Source: Paraburkholderia tagetis (lineage in GTDB: Bacteria; Pseudomonadota; Gammaproteobacteria; Burkholderiales; Burkholderiaceae). From it: 64,000 bases of DNA. The notes beneath the pieces are model-generated. The model was not told the DNA's origin. It saw nothing but the letters and a program-made list of their open reading frames with translations, and searched no databases. The stretch covers positions 155,964-219,963 of the forward strand of contig NZ_JAKLJA010000009.1 of NCBI RefSeq assembly GCF_022213065.1. The letters are read 5' to 3'. A program made the position numbers and the translations under genes. Positions 27,718-37,813 of this stretch are shown here, piece after piece; the first letter of the stretch is position 1, and each line of letters opens with the position of its first letter.

Positions 27718-30519
27718 ATGACTGACATTACCCTTCTGAGTTCCTGCTATTCGCGCTATGCGGCGCGTGCCTACGCGGCGCGCGCCGGTCTGGCCGACCA
27801 GGTTCAGGCGCTCGCGGCCTCGCCGCTCACGCGCGAGCGCATCGCCGCGCGGCTCGATGCGTTGTGCGACGAGGCACGCGGCAGCACGGGCAATCCCGCG
27901 CCGCTCACCGACGAGCAGCTGAAAAAGGCGCTGCGCCAGTTGCGTGCCGAGGTCATCTGCGTGGTGATGGAGCGCGACCTCGCCGGTGTGGCCGACGTTG
28001 GCGAAGTCACCGGCGCCATGACCGATCTGGCCGAAGTGGCGATCCAGCGCGCGCTGGCGGTTGTGAGCGCGGACCTCGAAACGGTCTTCGGCGAGCCGCG
28101 CGGGCCGAACGGCGAGCGCCTGACGCTTGGCGTGGTGGGCATGGGCAAGCTCGGCGGCCGCGAGCTCAACGTTTCATCGGACATCGACCTGATCTTCGTC
28201 TACGAGGACGACGGCGAGACCACGGGCGGCCAGCGCTCGCCCATCGCCACCCAGGACTTCTTCGCGCGAGTGGGCAAGCGCTTGATCGGCGCGCTCTCCG
28301 ACGTGACGGCGGACGGCTTCGTGTTTCGCGTCGACATGCGCCTGCGCCCCAACGGCGACTCGGGCCCGCTCGTGTGCAGCCTCGGCATGCTCGAGGAGTA
28401 CTTCTACGTGCAGGGCCGCGAATGGGAGCGCTACGCGTGGATCAAGGGGCGGCTCGTCTCGGAGACGGCAAGCGAGAGCGCGCTGCGCCTCGCCTCGCAG
28501 CTCGAAAGGCTCGTGAAGCCCTTTGTCTACCGGCGCTATCTGGACTTCGGCGTGATCAGCGCGATTCGCTCGCTGCACATGCAGATTCGCCAGGAGGCGC
28601 AGCGCCGCGCCTCCATGCGTCCCGACAAGGCCGATGACATCAAGCTCGGGCGCGGCGGCATTCGCGAGATCGAGTTCAGCGCGCAGGTGTTCCAGCTGAT
28701 TCGCGGCGGCCAGGACGCGGGCTTTCGCGTGCGGCCGACGCTCGCGGTGCTCGGCTACGCGGCGGCGCGCGGGCTGATCGCGCCCGAGGTCTGCGGCGAG
28801 CTCACGTGCGCTTACAACTTCCTGCGCGCGCTCGAACACCGGCTGCAATACCGCGACGACGCGCAGACCCACGCGATGCCCGTCGATCCCGAAGAGCGCG
28901 CGGCGCTCGCGAAGTCGATGGGTTTTGACGACTATGCCGCGCTGATGGCGGTGCTCGACGCGCACCGCGAGAAGGTCGAGCATCAGTTCGACCAGATCTT
29001 CTCCGACAAGGTGGGCGGCGGCTGCGCCGCGCCCGAAGACGGCGCGGCCGCCTGGGTCTGGAGCGATGCGCTGACCGAAGAGGGTGCCGACGGCGCGCTG
29101 CTCGAACGCCTCGCGGAACTCGGCATCGACGACCCGGCGCCGCTGCTCGCGCGCCTGCGCGGGCTGTGGCAGTCATCGCGCTATACGGGCCTGCCCGAGA
29201 AGAGCCGCGAGCGCTTCGACAGCGTCGCGCAGCGCGCGCTCGAAGCGGCGCGCACGCTGGAGCCACGCGAGCGGCGCGGCGCCACGCTCGCGCGCACGTT
29301 CGACTTGCTCGAAGCGGTGATACGGCGCGGCGCGTATCTCGCGCTGCTCACCGAATACCCGGATGCGCTCAACCGCGTGCTCAAGGTGCTGGGCGCGTCG
29401 CGCTGGGCGGCCGGCTATCTGGTTCGCCATCCGCAACTGCTCGACGAACTGCTCGACGATGAAGCCGTTGCCACGCCGTTCGACTGGCCGGAGTTCTCGC
29501 GCCTGCTGCGCGCGCGGCTCGCGGCTGCCGCCGACGTCGAATTGCAGATGGATCTGCTGCGCCACGCGCACCAGGCCGAGGTTTTCCGCATTCTGCTCAA
29601 CGATCTCGCCGGCCGGCTTTCGGTCGAGCACGTGAGCGACCGGCTCTCCGAACTCGCGGACGCGGTACTCGACGTGACCATCGAGACGGTGTGGAAGCAG
29701 TTTCCGAAGCGCCACCGCGAGGTGCCGCGCTTCGCGGCGATCGCCTATGGCAAGCTCGGCGGCAAAGAGCTTGGCTACGCGTCGGATCTCGACATCATCT
29801 TCCTCTACGACGACGAGGACGAGCGCGCCTCGGAAATCTACTCGACGTTCGCGCGCCGCCTCATCACGTGGCTCACGACGTCCACGGGCGCGGGCACGCT
29901 CTTCGACGTGGACCTGCGCCTGCGGCCCAACGGCGAATCGGGGCTGCTCGTCACCGATCTCGGGTCGTTCCGGCGCTATCAGTTGCGCGAGGGCGACGCC
30001 GCGAATACCGCCTGGGTGTGGGAGCATCAGGCGCTCACGCGCGCGCGCTTTTCGGCGGGCGACGCGGCTATCGGCAATGCGTTCGAGGCGATTCGCGTGC
30101 AGGTGCTCACGACGCCGCGCGATGCGGCGCCGCTGGCTCGGGAGATCGTCGAGATGCGCCAGCGCGTCGGGGACGGCCACCCGAACCGCACCGAGCTATT
30201 CGATCTGAAGCACGACCGCGGCGGCATGGTCGACATCGAGTTCCTCGTGCAGTACTGGGTGCTGCTGCACGCGGCGCAGGATCCCGAGCTGATCCGCAAC
30301 ACGGGCAATATCGCGCTGTTGCGCGAGGTGTCGCGCTTCGGGCTGATGAGCGAGGAGGAGGCCGACACGATTGGCTCGGCGTACCGGCTTTATCGCAAGC
30401 TCCAGCACCAGTTGCGCCTCGACGGCATGGAGACGGCGCGCGTCGATCCCGCGCGGGTCGAGCGCGAGCGCGAAGCCGTGCTCGCGCTGTGGAAGCGGGT
30501 GTTTGGGGAGCAGGGGTGA
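27718..30519 (+). CDS. glnE: bifunctional glutamine synthetase adenylyltransferase/deadenylylase GlnE
   Basis: 933 residues from MTDITLLSSC. Adenylylates glutamine synthetase when nitrogen is ample and removes AMP when nitrogen is scarce, under PII control. Two nucleotidyltransferase cores are visible, NVSSDIDLIFVYEDDG in the N-half (deadenylylase) and GYASDLDIIFLYDDEDE in the C-half (adenylylase). Each has a helical GlnD/PII-uridylyltransferase-type domain (GRGGIREIEF and DRGGMVDIEFLVQYWV). Divergent from the yhdP-like gene; ends at the terminator at 30528. Confidence 0.96.
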   Translation: MTDITLLSSCYSRYAARAYAARAGLADQVQALAASPLTRERIAARLDALCDEARGSTGNPAPLTDEQLKKALRQLRAEVICVVMERDLAGVADVGEVTGAMTDLAEVAIQRALAVVSADLETVFGEPRGPNGERLTLGVVGMGKLGGRELNVSSDIDLIFVYEDDGETTGGQRSPIATQDFFARVGKRLIGALSDVTADGFVFRVDMRLRPNGDSGPLVCSLGMLEEYFYVQGREWERYAWIKGRLVSETASESALRLASQLERLVKPFVYRRYLDFGVISAIRSLHMQIRQEAQRRASMRPDKADDIKLGRGGIREIEFSAQVFQLIRGGQDAGFRVRPTLAVLGYAAARGLIAPEVCGELTCAYNFLRALEHRLQYRDDAQTHAMPVDPEERAALAKSMGFDDYAALMAVLDAHREKVEHQFDQIFSDKVGGGCAAPEDGAAAWVWSDALTEEGADGALLERLAELGIDDPAPLLARLRGLWQSSRYTGLPEKSRERFDSVAQRALEAARTLEPRERRGATLARTFDLLEAVIRRGAYLALLTEYPDALNRVLKVLGASRWAAGYLVRHPQLLDELLDDEAVATPFDWPEFSRLLRARLAAAADVELQMDLLRHAHQAEVFRILLNDLAGRLSVEHVSDRLSELADAVLDVTIETVWKQFPKRHREVPRFAAIAYGKLGGKELGYASDLDIIFLYDDEDERASEIYSTFARRLITWLTTSTGAGTLFDVDLRLRPNGESGLLVTDLGSFRRYQLREGDAANTAWVWEHQALTRARFSAGDAAIGNAFEAIRVQVLTTPRDAAPLAREIVEMRQRVGDGHPNRTELFDLKHDRGGMVDIEFLVQYWVLLHAAQDPELIRNTGNIALLREVSRFGLMSEEEADTIGSAYRLYRKLQHQLRLDGMETARVDPARVEREREAVLALWKRVFGEQG

Positions 30520-30527
30520 GGTGAGGT

Positions 30528-30556
30528 ACGGCGCCCGAGCGGGGGGCGCCGTCTTT
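30528..30556 (+). terminator. terminator of glnE
   Basis: ACGGCGCCC (30528-30536), 7-nt loop, GGGCGCCGT (30544-30552), then CTTTG. Strong stem but a short T-run. The 400-nt gap that follows (30557-30932) is AT-richer and shows no gene; it ends with the terminator-like hairpin at 30861-30878. Confidence 0.65.
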
Positions 30557-30860
30557 GTCGTGCGTGTTTCGCCTGAAATATTTAGAGATCCGATTCAATT
30601 AAATCGATAACGGATCTGGACTAACGGCTCGATCGCCATTGCCAAGTCTGAAAGTTAAACATTTTCTGTCGGATGTCGGCGCTTATTCCGTGCGCCTTGT
30701 AGGCCTCTGGCTGACTTGCATCAATCCATCTGAATGAAACGTTCGGCGGGCTACTCGCAGAGCCTGGCGCATCGTTTAAGGTGTTCGTGCAATTTTCGCA
30801 TGAACATCTTATGACGATCGTTGCTTGCGCATCTAAATCGAGAAAGATCGCGTTGATTGG

Positions 30861-30878
30861 CCCGCCTTGCGGGTTTTT
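30861..30878 (+). terminator. terminator-like hairpin in the leader of the gluconate dehydrogenase operon
   Basis: CCCGC, loop CTT, GCGGG, then TTTTT: a canonical short intrinsic terminator ending 54 nt before the start codon of the next gene on the same strand. It may be the end of a leader transcript, giving attenuation, or a boundary upstream of a promoter located in 30879-30920. Confidence 0.55.
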
Positions 30879-30932
30879 ACATCGTGTGTTGGCGTCGATT
30901 TCAGCGTGTCGCAGGCCAAACCGGAACAGGTC

Positions 30933-31667
30933 ATGTCAAACAATCACGAACCGCGCCGCCGCTTCTTGCGGCAGATGCTGGCCGTCGTGCCCGCTGCTTC
31001 CGTCTCGACAGGCGCTGCGCTTTCGCTTACGGCATGCAGCGACACCGCGGCACCATCTCCCGCAAGCAGTGACGGCAGAGGCAACGCCGCGCATCCCGAC
31101 TACTTCACCGCCGACGAGTGGCGCTTCCTCCAGGCCGCCGTCGATCGCCTGATTCCCGAAGACGCGTCGGGCCCCGGCGCGCTCAAGGCTGGCGTGCCGG
31201 AGTATATCGACGCCCAGATGGACACGCCTTATGGCCACGGCAAGATCTGGTACATGCAGGGGCCGTTCCACCCCGACCAGCCGCCGGAGCTTGGCTTCCA
31301 GTTGAATCTCGCGCCACGCGACATCTATCGCCACGGCATCAAGGCTTGCGACGACCATTGCCGCAAGCACTACGGCGGCAAGCCCTTCGCCCAACTCGCC
31401 GCAGCCGACCAGGACGCCGTGCTCGGTCAGGTGGAGCATGGAAAGATCGAATTCGAAACCGTACCCGCGGTTACTTTCTTCGCTTTTTTGCTAAGCAATA
31501 CGAAAGAAGGTTTCTTCGCCGATCCGATCTATGGCGGCAACAAGGGCATGGTGGGCTGGAAGATGATCGGCTTCCCGGGCGCGCGCGCGGATTACGCAGA
31601 CTGGATCGATCAGCCCGGGGCCAAGTACCCATACGGGCCGGTCTCGATCGACGGTAGAAGGGGGTGA
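30933..31667 (+). CDS. gluconate 2-dehydrogenase-type small (gamma) subunit, Tat-exported
   Basis: 244 residues from MSNNHEPRRRFLRQML. The RRRFLRQ twin-arginine motif and following hydrophobic Ala/Ser stretch form a Tat signal, so it is folded in the cytoplasm and exported, probably piggy-backing the flavoprotein, which has no signal. The mature part (EWRFLQAAVDRLIPED, GPGALKAGVPEYID) matches the gluconate 2-dehydrogenase subunit 3 family, the hitch-hiker/maturation subunit of FAD-glucose and gluconate dehydrogenases. First gene of a three-gene operon; next start is 6 nt after its stop. Confidence 0.9.
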   Translation: MSNNHEPRRRFLRQMLAVVPAASVSTGAALSLTACSDTAAPSPASSDGRGNAAHPDYFTADEWRFLQAAVDRLIPEDASGPGALKAGVPEYIDAQMDTPYGHGKIWYMQGPFHPDQPPELGFQLNLAPRDIYRHGIKACDDHCRKHYGGKPFAQLAAADQDAVLGQVEHGKIEFETVPAVTFFAFLLSNTKEGFFADPIYGGNKGMVGWKMIGFPGARADYADWIDQPGAKYPYGPVSIDGRRG

Positions 31668-31673
31668 AGTGTC

Positions 31674-33449
31674 ATGACCATCAAGAAAAAGAAAGTTGAC
31701 TGCGTGATCGTGGGTTTTGGCTGGACCGGCGCGATTCTCGCTCAGGAGTTGACCGATGCAGGCCTCGATGTCGTCGCGCTGGAGCGCGGCGACATGCGCG
31801 ATACGCCCACCGACGCCGAATATCCCAAGGTCATCGACGAACTCAAATACGCAGTACGCGGCAAGCTGTTCCAGGATCTCTCGAAGGAAACGGTGACGAT
31901 ACGGCACGGCATGAACGATCTCGCCGTGCCGTATCGCCAGCACGGTTCGTTTTATCTGGGCAACGGCGTAGGCGGCGCGGGATTTCACTGGAACGGCATG
32001 CACTATCGCGTGCTGCCCGAAGAATTGCAGTTGCGCACGCGTTATGAAGAGCGCTACGGCAAGCGCTTCATGCCCGAAGGCATGCAGGTGCAGGACTTCG
32101 GCGTCACTTACGACGAACTCGAGCCGCACTTCGATTTCGCGGAGAAGGTGTTCGGCACCTCCGGCAAGGCCGGCAATCTGAACGGGGCGCTCCAGCCTGG
32201 CGGCAATCCGTTCGAAGGACGCCGCACGAGCGAATATCCCACGCCAGCGCTGAAAAATTCTCTCGGCGCGACGCTATTCGAGCAGGCCGCGCGCGAAGCG
32301 GGTTTTCATCCCTATTCGGCCCCCGCGGCCAATTGCTCGCAACCGCATACGAATCCGTATGGCGTGCGTCTCGGCCCCTGCAACTTCTGCGGCTTTTGCG
32401 AGGACTTCGGCTGCTACATGTATGCGAAGGCATCGCCGCAGACCACCATTCTGCCGGTGTTGCTCAAGAAGCCCCATTTCGAACTGCGAACCAATGCATA
32501 CGTGACGAAGGTGCTGCTCGACTCGGACAAGAAGCGCGCAACCGGCGTGACTTACATCGATGCTCAGGGCCGCACGGTCGAGCAGAGCGCCGACCTGGTG
32601 ATCGTCGCGGCGTTCCAGATGCACAACGTGCGTCTGTTGCTGCTCTCCGGCATCGGCAAGCCATACGACCCGAAGACGGGCGAGGGCGTCGTCGGCCGCA
32701 ATTACGCGTACCAGATGAACGGCGGTGTGAATGTGCTGCTGCCCAAAGGCACGCTGCTCAACCCGTTCATCGGCACGGGCGCGGGCGGCATCAGCCTCGA
32801 CGACCTCAACGGCGATCAGTTCGATCACGGCCCACTCGGCTTCGTCGGCGGCGCGAACATCCGGCACGTGCGCTACGGCGGGCGTCCGATCCAGACGACC
32901 CCGACCGTGCCCGGCACGCCTGCGTGGGGCCCGAAGTGGAAGGAAGGTGTGACCGACGCCTACCAGCGCTTCCTGACGATCGGCATCTCGGGCTCGGTCA
33001 TGCCGTATCGCGACGCTTACCTCGATCTCGATCCTAACTATCGGGACGCTCATGGCCTGCCGCTTCTGCGCATGACCTTCGACTGGCACGACAACGAGTA
33101 CGCCATGCTCGGCTATATGGGCAACCGCATGGAAGAAGTCGCGAAGGCGATGAAGCACGACGCATATTTCAAGGCGATCCGCGTAAAGGGGCAGCACTAC
33201 GACACGCGCGCCTACCAGTCGACGCATACGACGGGCGGGGCGGTGATGGGCGCGTCGCCGCAAACGAGCGTGGTCAACAAGTACCTGCAGAGCTGGGACG
33301 TGCCCAACGTGTTCGTGACGGGCGCATCGGCTTTTCCGCAGAACATGGGCTACAACCCGACGGGCCTCGTGGCGGCGCTTGCCTGGCACACGGCGAAGGC
33401 CATCCGCAAGCAATACCTGAAGCAGCCGGCGCCGCTGGTGCAGGCTTGA
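31674..33449 (+). CDS. GMC-family flavoprotein subunit of a sugar/sugar-acid dehydrogenase
   Basis: 591 residues. Oxidises a sugar or sugar acid (gluconate, 2-ketogluconate or glucose) in the periplasm with FAD. The Rossmann motif VIVGFGWTGAILAQEL is at the N-terminus. The cysteine set C236-C239-C242-C247 (CNFCGFCEDFGC) matches the Fe-S cluster motif of Burkholderia FAD-glucose dehydrogenases. The C-terminal GMC active-site region is TGASAFPQNMGYNPTGLVAALAW. No signal peptide, so export depends on the Tat-bearing small subunit. Substrate not determinable from sequence. Confidence 0.92.
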   Translation: MTIKKKKVDCVIVGFGWTGAILAQELTDAGLDVVALERGDMRDTPTDAEYPKVIDELKYAVRGKLFQDLSKETVTIRHGMNDLAVPYRQHGSFYLGNGVGGAGFHWNGMHYRVLPEELQLRTRYEERYGKRFMPEGMQVQDFGVTYDELEPHFDFAEKVFGTSGKAGNLNGALQPGGNPFEGRRTSEYPTPALKNSLGATLFEQAAREAGFHPYSAPAANCSQPHTNPYGVRLGPCNFCGFCEDFGCYMYAKASPQTTILPVLLKKPHFELRTNAYVTKVLLDSDKKRATGVTYIDAQGRTVEQSADLVIVAAFQMHNVRLLLLSGIGKPYDPKTGEGVVGRNYAYQMNGGVNVLLPKGTLLNPFIGTGAGGISLDDLNGDQFDHGPLGFVGGANIRHVRYGGRPIQTTPTVPGTPAWGPKWKEGVTDAYQRFLTIGISGSVMPYRDAYLDLDPNYRDAHGLPLLRMTFDWHDNEYAMLGYMGNRMEEVAKAMKHDAYFKAIRVKGQHYDTRAYQSTHTTGGAVMGASPQTSVVNKYLQSWDVPNVFVTGASAFPQNMGYNPTGLVAALAWHTAKAIRKQYLKQPAPLVQA

Positions 33450-33459
33450 GGAGACGGCC

Positions 33460-34827
33460 ATGACGATAAAAAAACTGACGATGGCCGTGGCTTCATCGGC
33501 GCTGCTGGCAACGGCGGCGTGGACCGCGCATGCGCTTGCGCAGGATCAGCCGGCGAAGGCGCAGCAGCCCCAGGCGCCGGCGGGCAAGGGCGCCGAAGCG
33601 CAACTGCGCGAACAAGGCCGCTACCTCGCGACGGCCGCCGACTGCATCGCGTGCCACACGGCCAAGGGCGGCAAGCCGTATGCGGGCGGATTGGGCATCG
33701 CCTCGCCAATCGGCACGATCTACTCGCCCAACATCACGCCCGACAAGGCGACGGGCATCGGCGGCTATAGCTTCGAGGCGTTCGATAACGCCGTGCGCCG
33801 CGGCATCGCAAAGGATGGCTCGACGCTGTATCCCGCCATGCCTTACCCGTCCTACGCGAAGATGAAGCCATCGGACGTGAAGGCGCTGTACGCGTACTTC
33901 ATGCACGATGTCACGCCGGTCGAGCAGCAGAACAAGGCCACGGCCATTCCCTGGCCGCTTTCCATGCGCTGGCCGCTGCGCTTCTGGCGCATGGCGTTTG
34001 CGCCCGATGCCGTGGGCGAGGGCGTACCTGGCGCACCTGCAACCACGAGCGAAACGGTCGCGCGCGGCCGCTATCTGGTGGAAGGCGCCGCGCACTGCGG
34101 CACGTGTCACACGCCGCGCGGCCTGGGCCTGCAGGAGAAGGCGTTGACCGATGACTTCCGGGTCTACCTGTCCGGTGGCGTGGTCGATGGCTACGTCGCG
34201 AAGAACCTGCGCGGCGACCGCAAGGACGGCCTCGGCGAATGGACGCCGGAGCAGATCGTCGCGTTCCTCAAGAGCGGGCGGAACAATCATGCGGCGGCGT
34301 TCGGCGGCATGGCGGAAGTCGTCCAGCGCAGCACGCAGAACATGAGCGACGCGGATCTCGAGGCAATTGCGGCTTATCTCAAGACGCTTTCGCCCGCGAA
34401 TCCCGCGCAGTCGCCGCTGGCGGCGGACGCCACCGCCACCCAGCAACTGCGCGCAGGCACGGATCGCAGCAATGGCGCGCTGACCTTCGTGGACAACTGC
34501 GCGGCTTGCCACCGCACGAGCGGCAGCGGCTACGAAAGTACGTTCCCGACGCTCGCGCTTAGCTCCGTGGTCAATAGCGACGATCCGACCTCGCTGATCC
34601 ACATCGTGCTCAAGGGCGGCCAGATGCCGTGGACGAAGGCAGCGCCGACGCACTACGGCATGCCCGGCTTCGCCGCGCGTCTCACCGACCGCGATATCGC
34701 CGACGTGCTGACCTTCGTGCGTTCGAGCTGGGGCAATCGCGCGCCGGCGGTGAGCGCCAGCGATGTCGCGAAGGTGCGCAAGGCGGTGCGTGCGGCGCCG
34801 CAGCCGGCGCGGCCAGAAAACGGCTAA
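33460..34827 (+). CDS. tri-haem cytochrome c subunit of the sugar dehydrogenase
   Basis: 455 residues. A Sec signal peptide of about 28 residues (MTIKKLTMAVASSALLATAA...ALAQ) is followed by three haem c sites: C62-IA-C65-H66, C213-GT-C216-H217 and C347-AA-C350-H351. It accepts electrons from the flavoprotein and passes them to ubiquinone or the oxidase at the periplasmic face of the inner membrane. The start is 10 nt after the stop of the flavoprotein gene, completing the gamma-alpha-cytochrome operon. Its first six codons (MTIKKL) resemble those of the preceding gene (MTIKKK). Confidence 0.93.
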   Translation: MTIKKLTMAVASSALLATAAWTAHALAQDQPAKAQQPQAPAGKGAEAQLREQGRYLATAADCIACHTAKGGKPYAGGLGIASPIGTIYSPNITPDKATGIGGYSFEAFDNAVRRGIAKDGSTLYPAMPYPSYAKMKPSDVKALYAYFMHDVTPVEQQNKATAIPWPLSMRWPLRFWRMAFAPDAVGEGVPGAPATTSETVARGRYLVEGAAHCGTCHTPRGLGLQEKALTDDFRVYLSGGVVDGYVAKNLRGDRKDGLGEWTPEQIVAFLKSGRNNHAAAFGGMAEVVQRSTQNMSDADLEAIAAYLKTLSPANPAQSPLAADATATQQLRAGTDRSNGALTFVDNCAACHRTSGSGYESTFPTLALSSVVNSDDPTSLIHIVLKGGQMPWTKAAPTHYGMPGFAARLTDRDIADVLTFVRSSWGNRAPAVSASDVAKVRKAVRAAPQPARPENG

Positions 34828-34948
34828 GGAGGGAAGCTCGCGGGCGCGGCAATTGCCGCCACGCCTGCGGGGATCGTGCGCTGCGCCTGGAGGCGGCTAT
34901 TCAGACGCATATCGACGCCGGTGCGGTGTGCCGGACGTCCCGGCAGCC

Positions 34949-36628
34949 TCAAGCCGCCAGCATCTCCTTCGCGTGCCGGCGCGTGGTGGCGGTGATCTCC
35001 AGCCCGCCCAGCATGCGCGCGACTTCCTCCACGCGGCCAGGCCTGTCGAGCGGCGTGACGACCGAGACGGTGCCGCCGTTGCCGTCGCCGGATTTCGAGA
35101 CCTGGAAGTGGTGATCGCCGCGCGCGGCAACCTGGGGCAGGTGTGTGACGCACAGCACCTGGCGCTGGTGTCCAAGCTGATGCAACAGGCGCCCGACCAC
35201 TTCGGCGACGCCGCCGCCAATGCCGGTGTCCACTTCGTCGAAGATCAGCGTGGGCGTGGGGCTCGCGGCGCTCGCGATCACGGCGAGCGCGAGGCTGATA
35301 CGCGCGAGCTCGCCGCCCGAAGCGATCTTCGCGAGCGGCCGCAGCGGTACGCCCGCGTGACCCGCCACGCGAAATTCGATTTGCTCGAGACCGTGCGCGC
35401 CGCCGATCGGCTCGCCGTTCGCGCTGCTGCCGAGCGGCACCAGCGCGACCTCGAAGCTGCCGCCCGCCATCGAGAGTTCCTGCATGCCTTGCGTGACCGC
35501 CGCACCAAGTGCCTTGGCGGCTTTGGCGCGCGCCTTCGAAAGCTGGCGGGCCTCGGTGAGATACGCCTCGTGCGCCTTGTCGGCGACGGCGCGCAGCACG
35601 TCGAGATCGGAGGCGGCGTCGAGCGCGGCGAGCTGAGCGCGCCGCGCTGCGTGTTCTTCGGGCAGCGATTCCGCCTGGAGGCGGAACTTGCGCGCCGCCG
35701 AATGCAGCGCGTCGAGGCGGTACTCGACCTGCGCGAGCCGCTGCGGATCGAGATCGAGCCGTTGCGCGTAATGGGAAAGCGAATACGCCGCTTCCTGCAA
35801 CTGGATCGCGGCGGGCTCGAGCGCGGCGAGCGCGTCGCCGAGCGCGGGGTCGACTTCAGCGAGATCGCGCAGCTTCGAGAGGATCGAGTTCAGATGCGAG
35901 ATCATCGCTTCGTCGGATTCGGAGAGCGCCGTGAGCACGCCTTGCACACCTTCGATCAGACTCGCCGAATTCGCGAGCCGCACGTGTTCGGCGTTCACTT
36001 CTTCCCACTCGCCCGGTTGCGGCGCGAGCTTGTCGAGCTCGGCAAGCTGCCACGCGAGACGCTCGCGCTCGAGCTGCAGTTCGCGGTCGCGCGACATCGC
36101 GGTCTGCACGGCGAGGCGCGCGTCGCGGGCGACGCGCCACGTGCGCGTGACGGCGGCGGCCATGTCGATCAGGCCCGCGTGCGCGTCGAACAGTTCGCGC
36201 TGCGCGTCCGGGCGCATGAGCAACTGATGCGCGTGCTGGCCGTGAATATCGACGAGCCGCTCGCCCACGTCGCGCAACTGCGCGAGAGTGGCCGGCGTGC
36301 CGTTGATGAACGCGCGCGAGCGCCCGCCGCTATCGATCACACGGCGCAGCATCACGGTATTTTCGCCGTCGGAGGTGGCGAGCGCCTGCTCGTCGAGCCA
36401 TTGCGCGACGTGCGGCGGGGCATCGAACTCGGCGGTGATGTCGGCGCGGTTTTCGCCCGTGCGCACGACGCCTGCGTCGGCGCGCGCACCGAGCGTGAGC
36501 GCGAGGGCATCGATCAGGATCGACTTGCCTGCGCCGGTCTCGCCGGAGAACACGGAAAAGCCGCTGTCGAATTCGAGGTCGAGCGCGGCGACGATCACGA
36601 AGTCGCGGATCGAAAGGTGGCGGAGCAT
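34949..36628 (-). CDS. recN: DNA repair ATPase RecN
   Basis: 559 residues, normal for RecN. An SMC-like ATPase that gathers broken DNA ends during recombination. N-terminal Walker A GETGAGKSILIDALAL, a central coiled-coil-rich segment (about residues 150-370) and C-terminal ABC signature and Walker B (ASGGELARISLALAVI, TLIFDEVDTGIGG) are all present. The start codon is 7 nt beyond the nadK stop, so nadK and recN form an operon, the usual arrangement in this order. It converges on the cytochrome c gene. Confidence 0.96.
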   Translation of the reverse strand: MLRHLSIRDFVIVAALDLEFDSGFSVFSGETGAGKSILIDALALTLGARADAGVVRTGENRADITAEFDAPPHVAQWLDEQALATSDGENTVMLRRVIDSGGRSRAFINGTPATLAQLRDVGERLVDIHGQHAHQLLMRPDAQRELFDAHAGLIDMAAAVTRTWRVARDARLAVQTAMSRDRELQLERERLAWQLAELDKLAPQPGEWEEVNAEHVRLANSASLIEGVQGVLTALSESDEAMISHLNSILSKLRDLAEVDPALGDALAALEPAAIQLQEAAYSLSHYAQRLDLDPQRLAQVEYRLDALHSAARKFRLQAESLPEEHAARRAQLAALDAASDLDVLRAVADKAHEAYLTEARQLSKARAKAAKALGAAVTQGMQELSMAGGSFEVALVPLGSSANGEPIGGAHGLEQIEFRVAGHAGVPLRPLAKIASGGELARISLALAVIASAASPTPTLIFDEVDTGIGGGVAEVVGRLLHQLGHQRQVLCVTHLPQVAARGDHHFQVSKSGDGNGGTVSVVTPLDRPGRVEEVARMLGGLEITATTRRHAKEMLAA

Positions 36629-36635
36629 GGCGGCG

Positions 36636-37547
36636 TCAGTCTTCCGGATCGTCTTGTAGCGAGGGGTGTTCGTTCCAGTGCAGCTTCTGGCGCAGGGTCC
36701 GGAAGTAGCTGTAGCCGATCGGGTGCAGGAAAGGCACGGTATGGCGCGAGCGGCGGACTTCGATCACGTCGTTGAGCTCGAGGGCCGTGAACGACTGCAT
36801 GTCGAAATTCACGTTGACGTCGCGGCCCGCGACGATCTGGATGCTCACCTTGCAGTCGTCGGGCAGCACGATCGGGCGGTTCGAGAGCGCGTGCGGCGCG
36901 ATTGGCACGAGCACGATGCCCTGCAACTGCGGATGCAACAGCGGCCCCTGCGACGAGAGCGAATAAGCGGTCGAGCCCGTGGGCGTGGCGACAATCAAGC
37001 CGTCCGAGCGCTGGTTGTACATGAAGCGGCCGTCCACGTGCACGCGCAGCTCTGCCATGCCCGAAAAACCGCTGCGGTTCACGACCACGTCGTTGAACGC
37101 GAGCGCGTGGTAGATCGGGTCGCCGTCGCGCGTGATGCGCGATTCGAGCAGCGAGCGCTCCTCGCGCTCGAAGCTGCCCGCGAGCAGTTGCGGCACGACT
37201 TCCTGCATGTCGGAGAACGGGATGTCCGTGATGAAGCCCAGACGACCGTGGTTGATGCCGATGAGCGGCGTGCGGTAGGGCGCAAGCTGGCGCCCGATGC
37301 CGAGCATCGTGCCGTCGCCGCCGAGCACCACGGCCACGTCCGCGCGCGCGCCGATTTCGGCGATCTGCAGCGCCGGATAGCCGATGGTGCCGATCTCCTG
37401 GGCGGTGTGCGCTTCGAACACCACGTCGAAGCCGCGCTGCGCAATATTTTGAGCGAGCGCCATCAGCGGCTCGCCGATGCCGGGCGTATTGCTGCGCCCG
37501 ACGAGCGCAACCGTCTTGAACTGGCTCTGAATCTTCTGGATCTGCAT
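36636..37547 (-). CDS. nadK: NAD kinase
   Basis: 303 residues from [18 protein letters not shown]; the open frame is longer upstream but this ATG fits the family. Phosphorylates NAD to NADP. Signature motifs are [34 protein letters not shown] and the Gly-rich [23 protein letters not shown]. It lies upstream of recN and is divergent from hrcA with a 266-nt gap that should hold both promoters. Confidence 0.96.
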   Translation of the reverse strand: MQIQKIQSQFKTVALVGRSNTPGIGEPLMALAQNIAQRGFDVVFEAHTAQEIGTIGYPALQIAEIGARADVAVVLGGDGTMLGIGRQLAPYRTPLIGINHGRLGFITDIPFSDMQEVVPQLLAGSFEREERSLLESRITRDGDPIYHALAFNDVVVNRSGFSGMAELRVHVDGRFMYNQRSDGLIVATPTGSTAYSLSSQGPLLHPQLQGIVLVPIAPHALSNRPIVLPDDCKVSIQIVAGRDVNVNFDMQSFTALELNDVIEVRRSRHTVPFLHPIGYSYFRTLRQKLHWNEHPSLQDDPED

Positions 37548-37813
37548 GCCGGCATTACACCATAGTCGGGTCTCGAAAAGAACCTGGCGCCCCCTGCCCA
37601 CGGGGCGTGGGCAAGCGCTGCGCCCCTTTTTTGCAGCTGAGCGTGACACTGCGATGACACACCGCCGGTAGCGGCGCAATTGCCGCAACCTTTCCGGATG
37701 GCGCCGGTGGCCCTAGTGGCCCCGGCAATGCCCGCCAGCCCCTGGTTTCCGGCCGCCGGCGCGCTTGCGAGCGGACTCGCCGCCAACCCGGCATTAGGCT
37801 AGAATTTTCAGTC

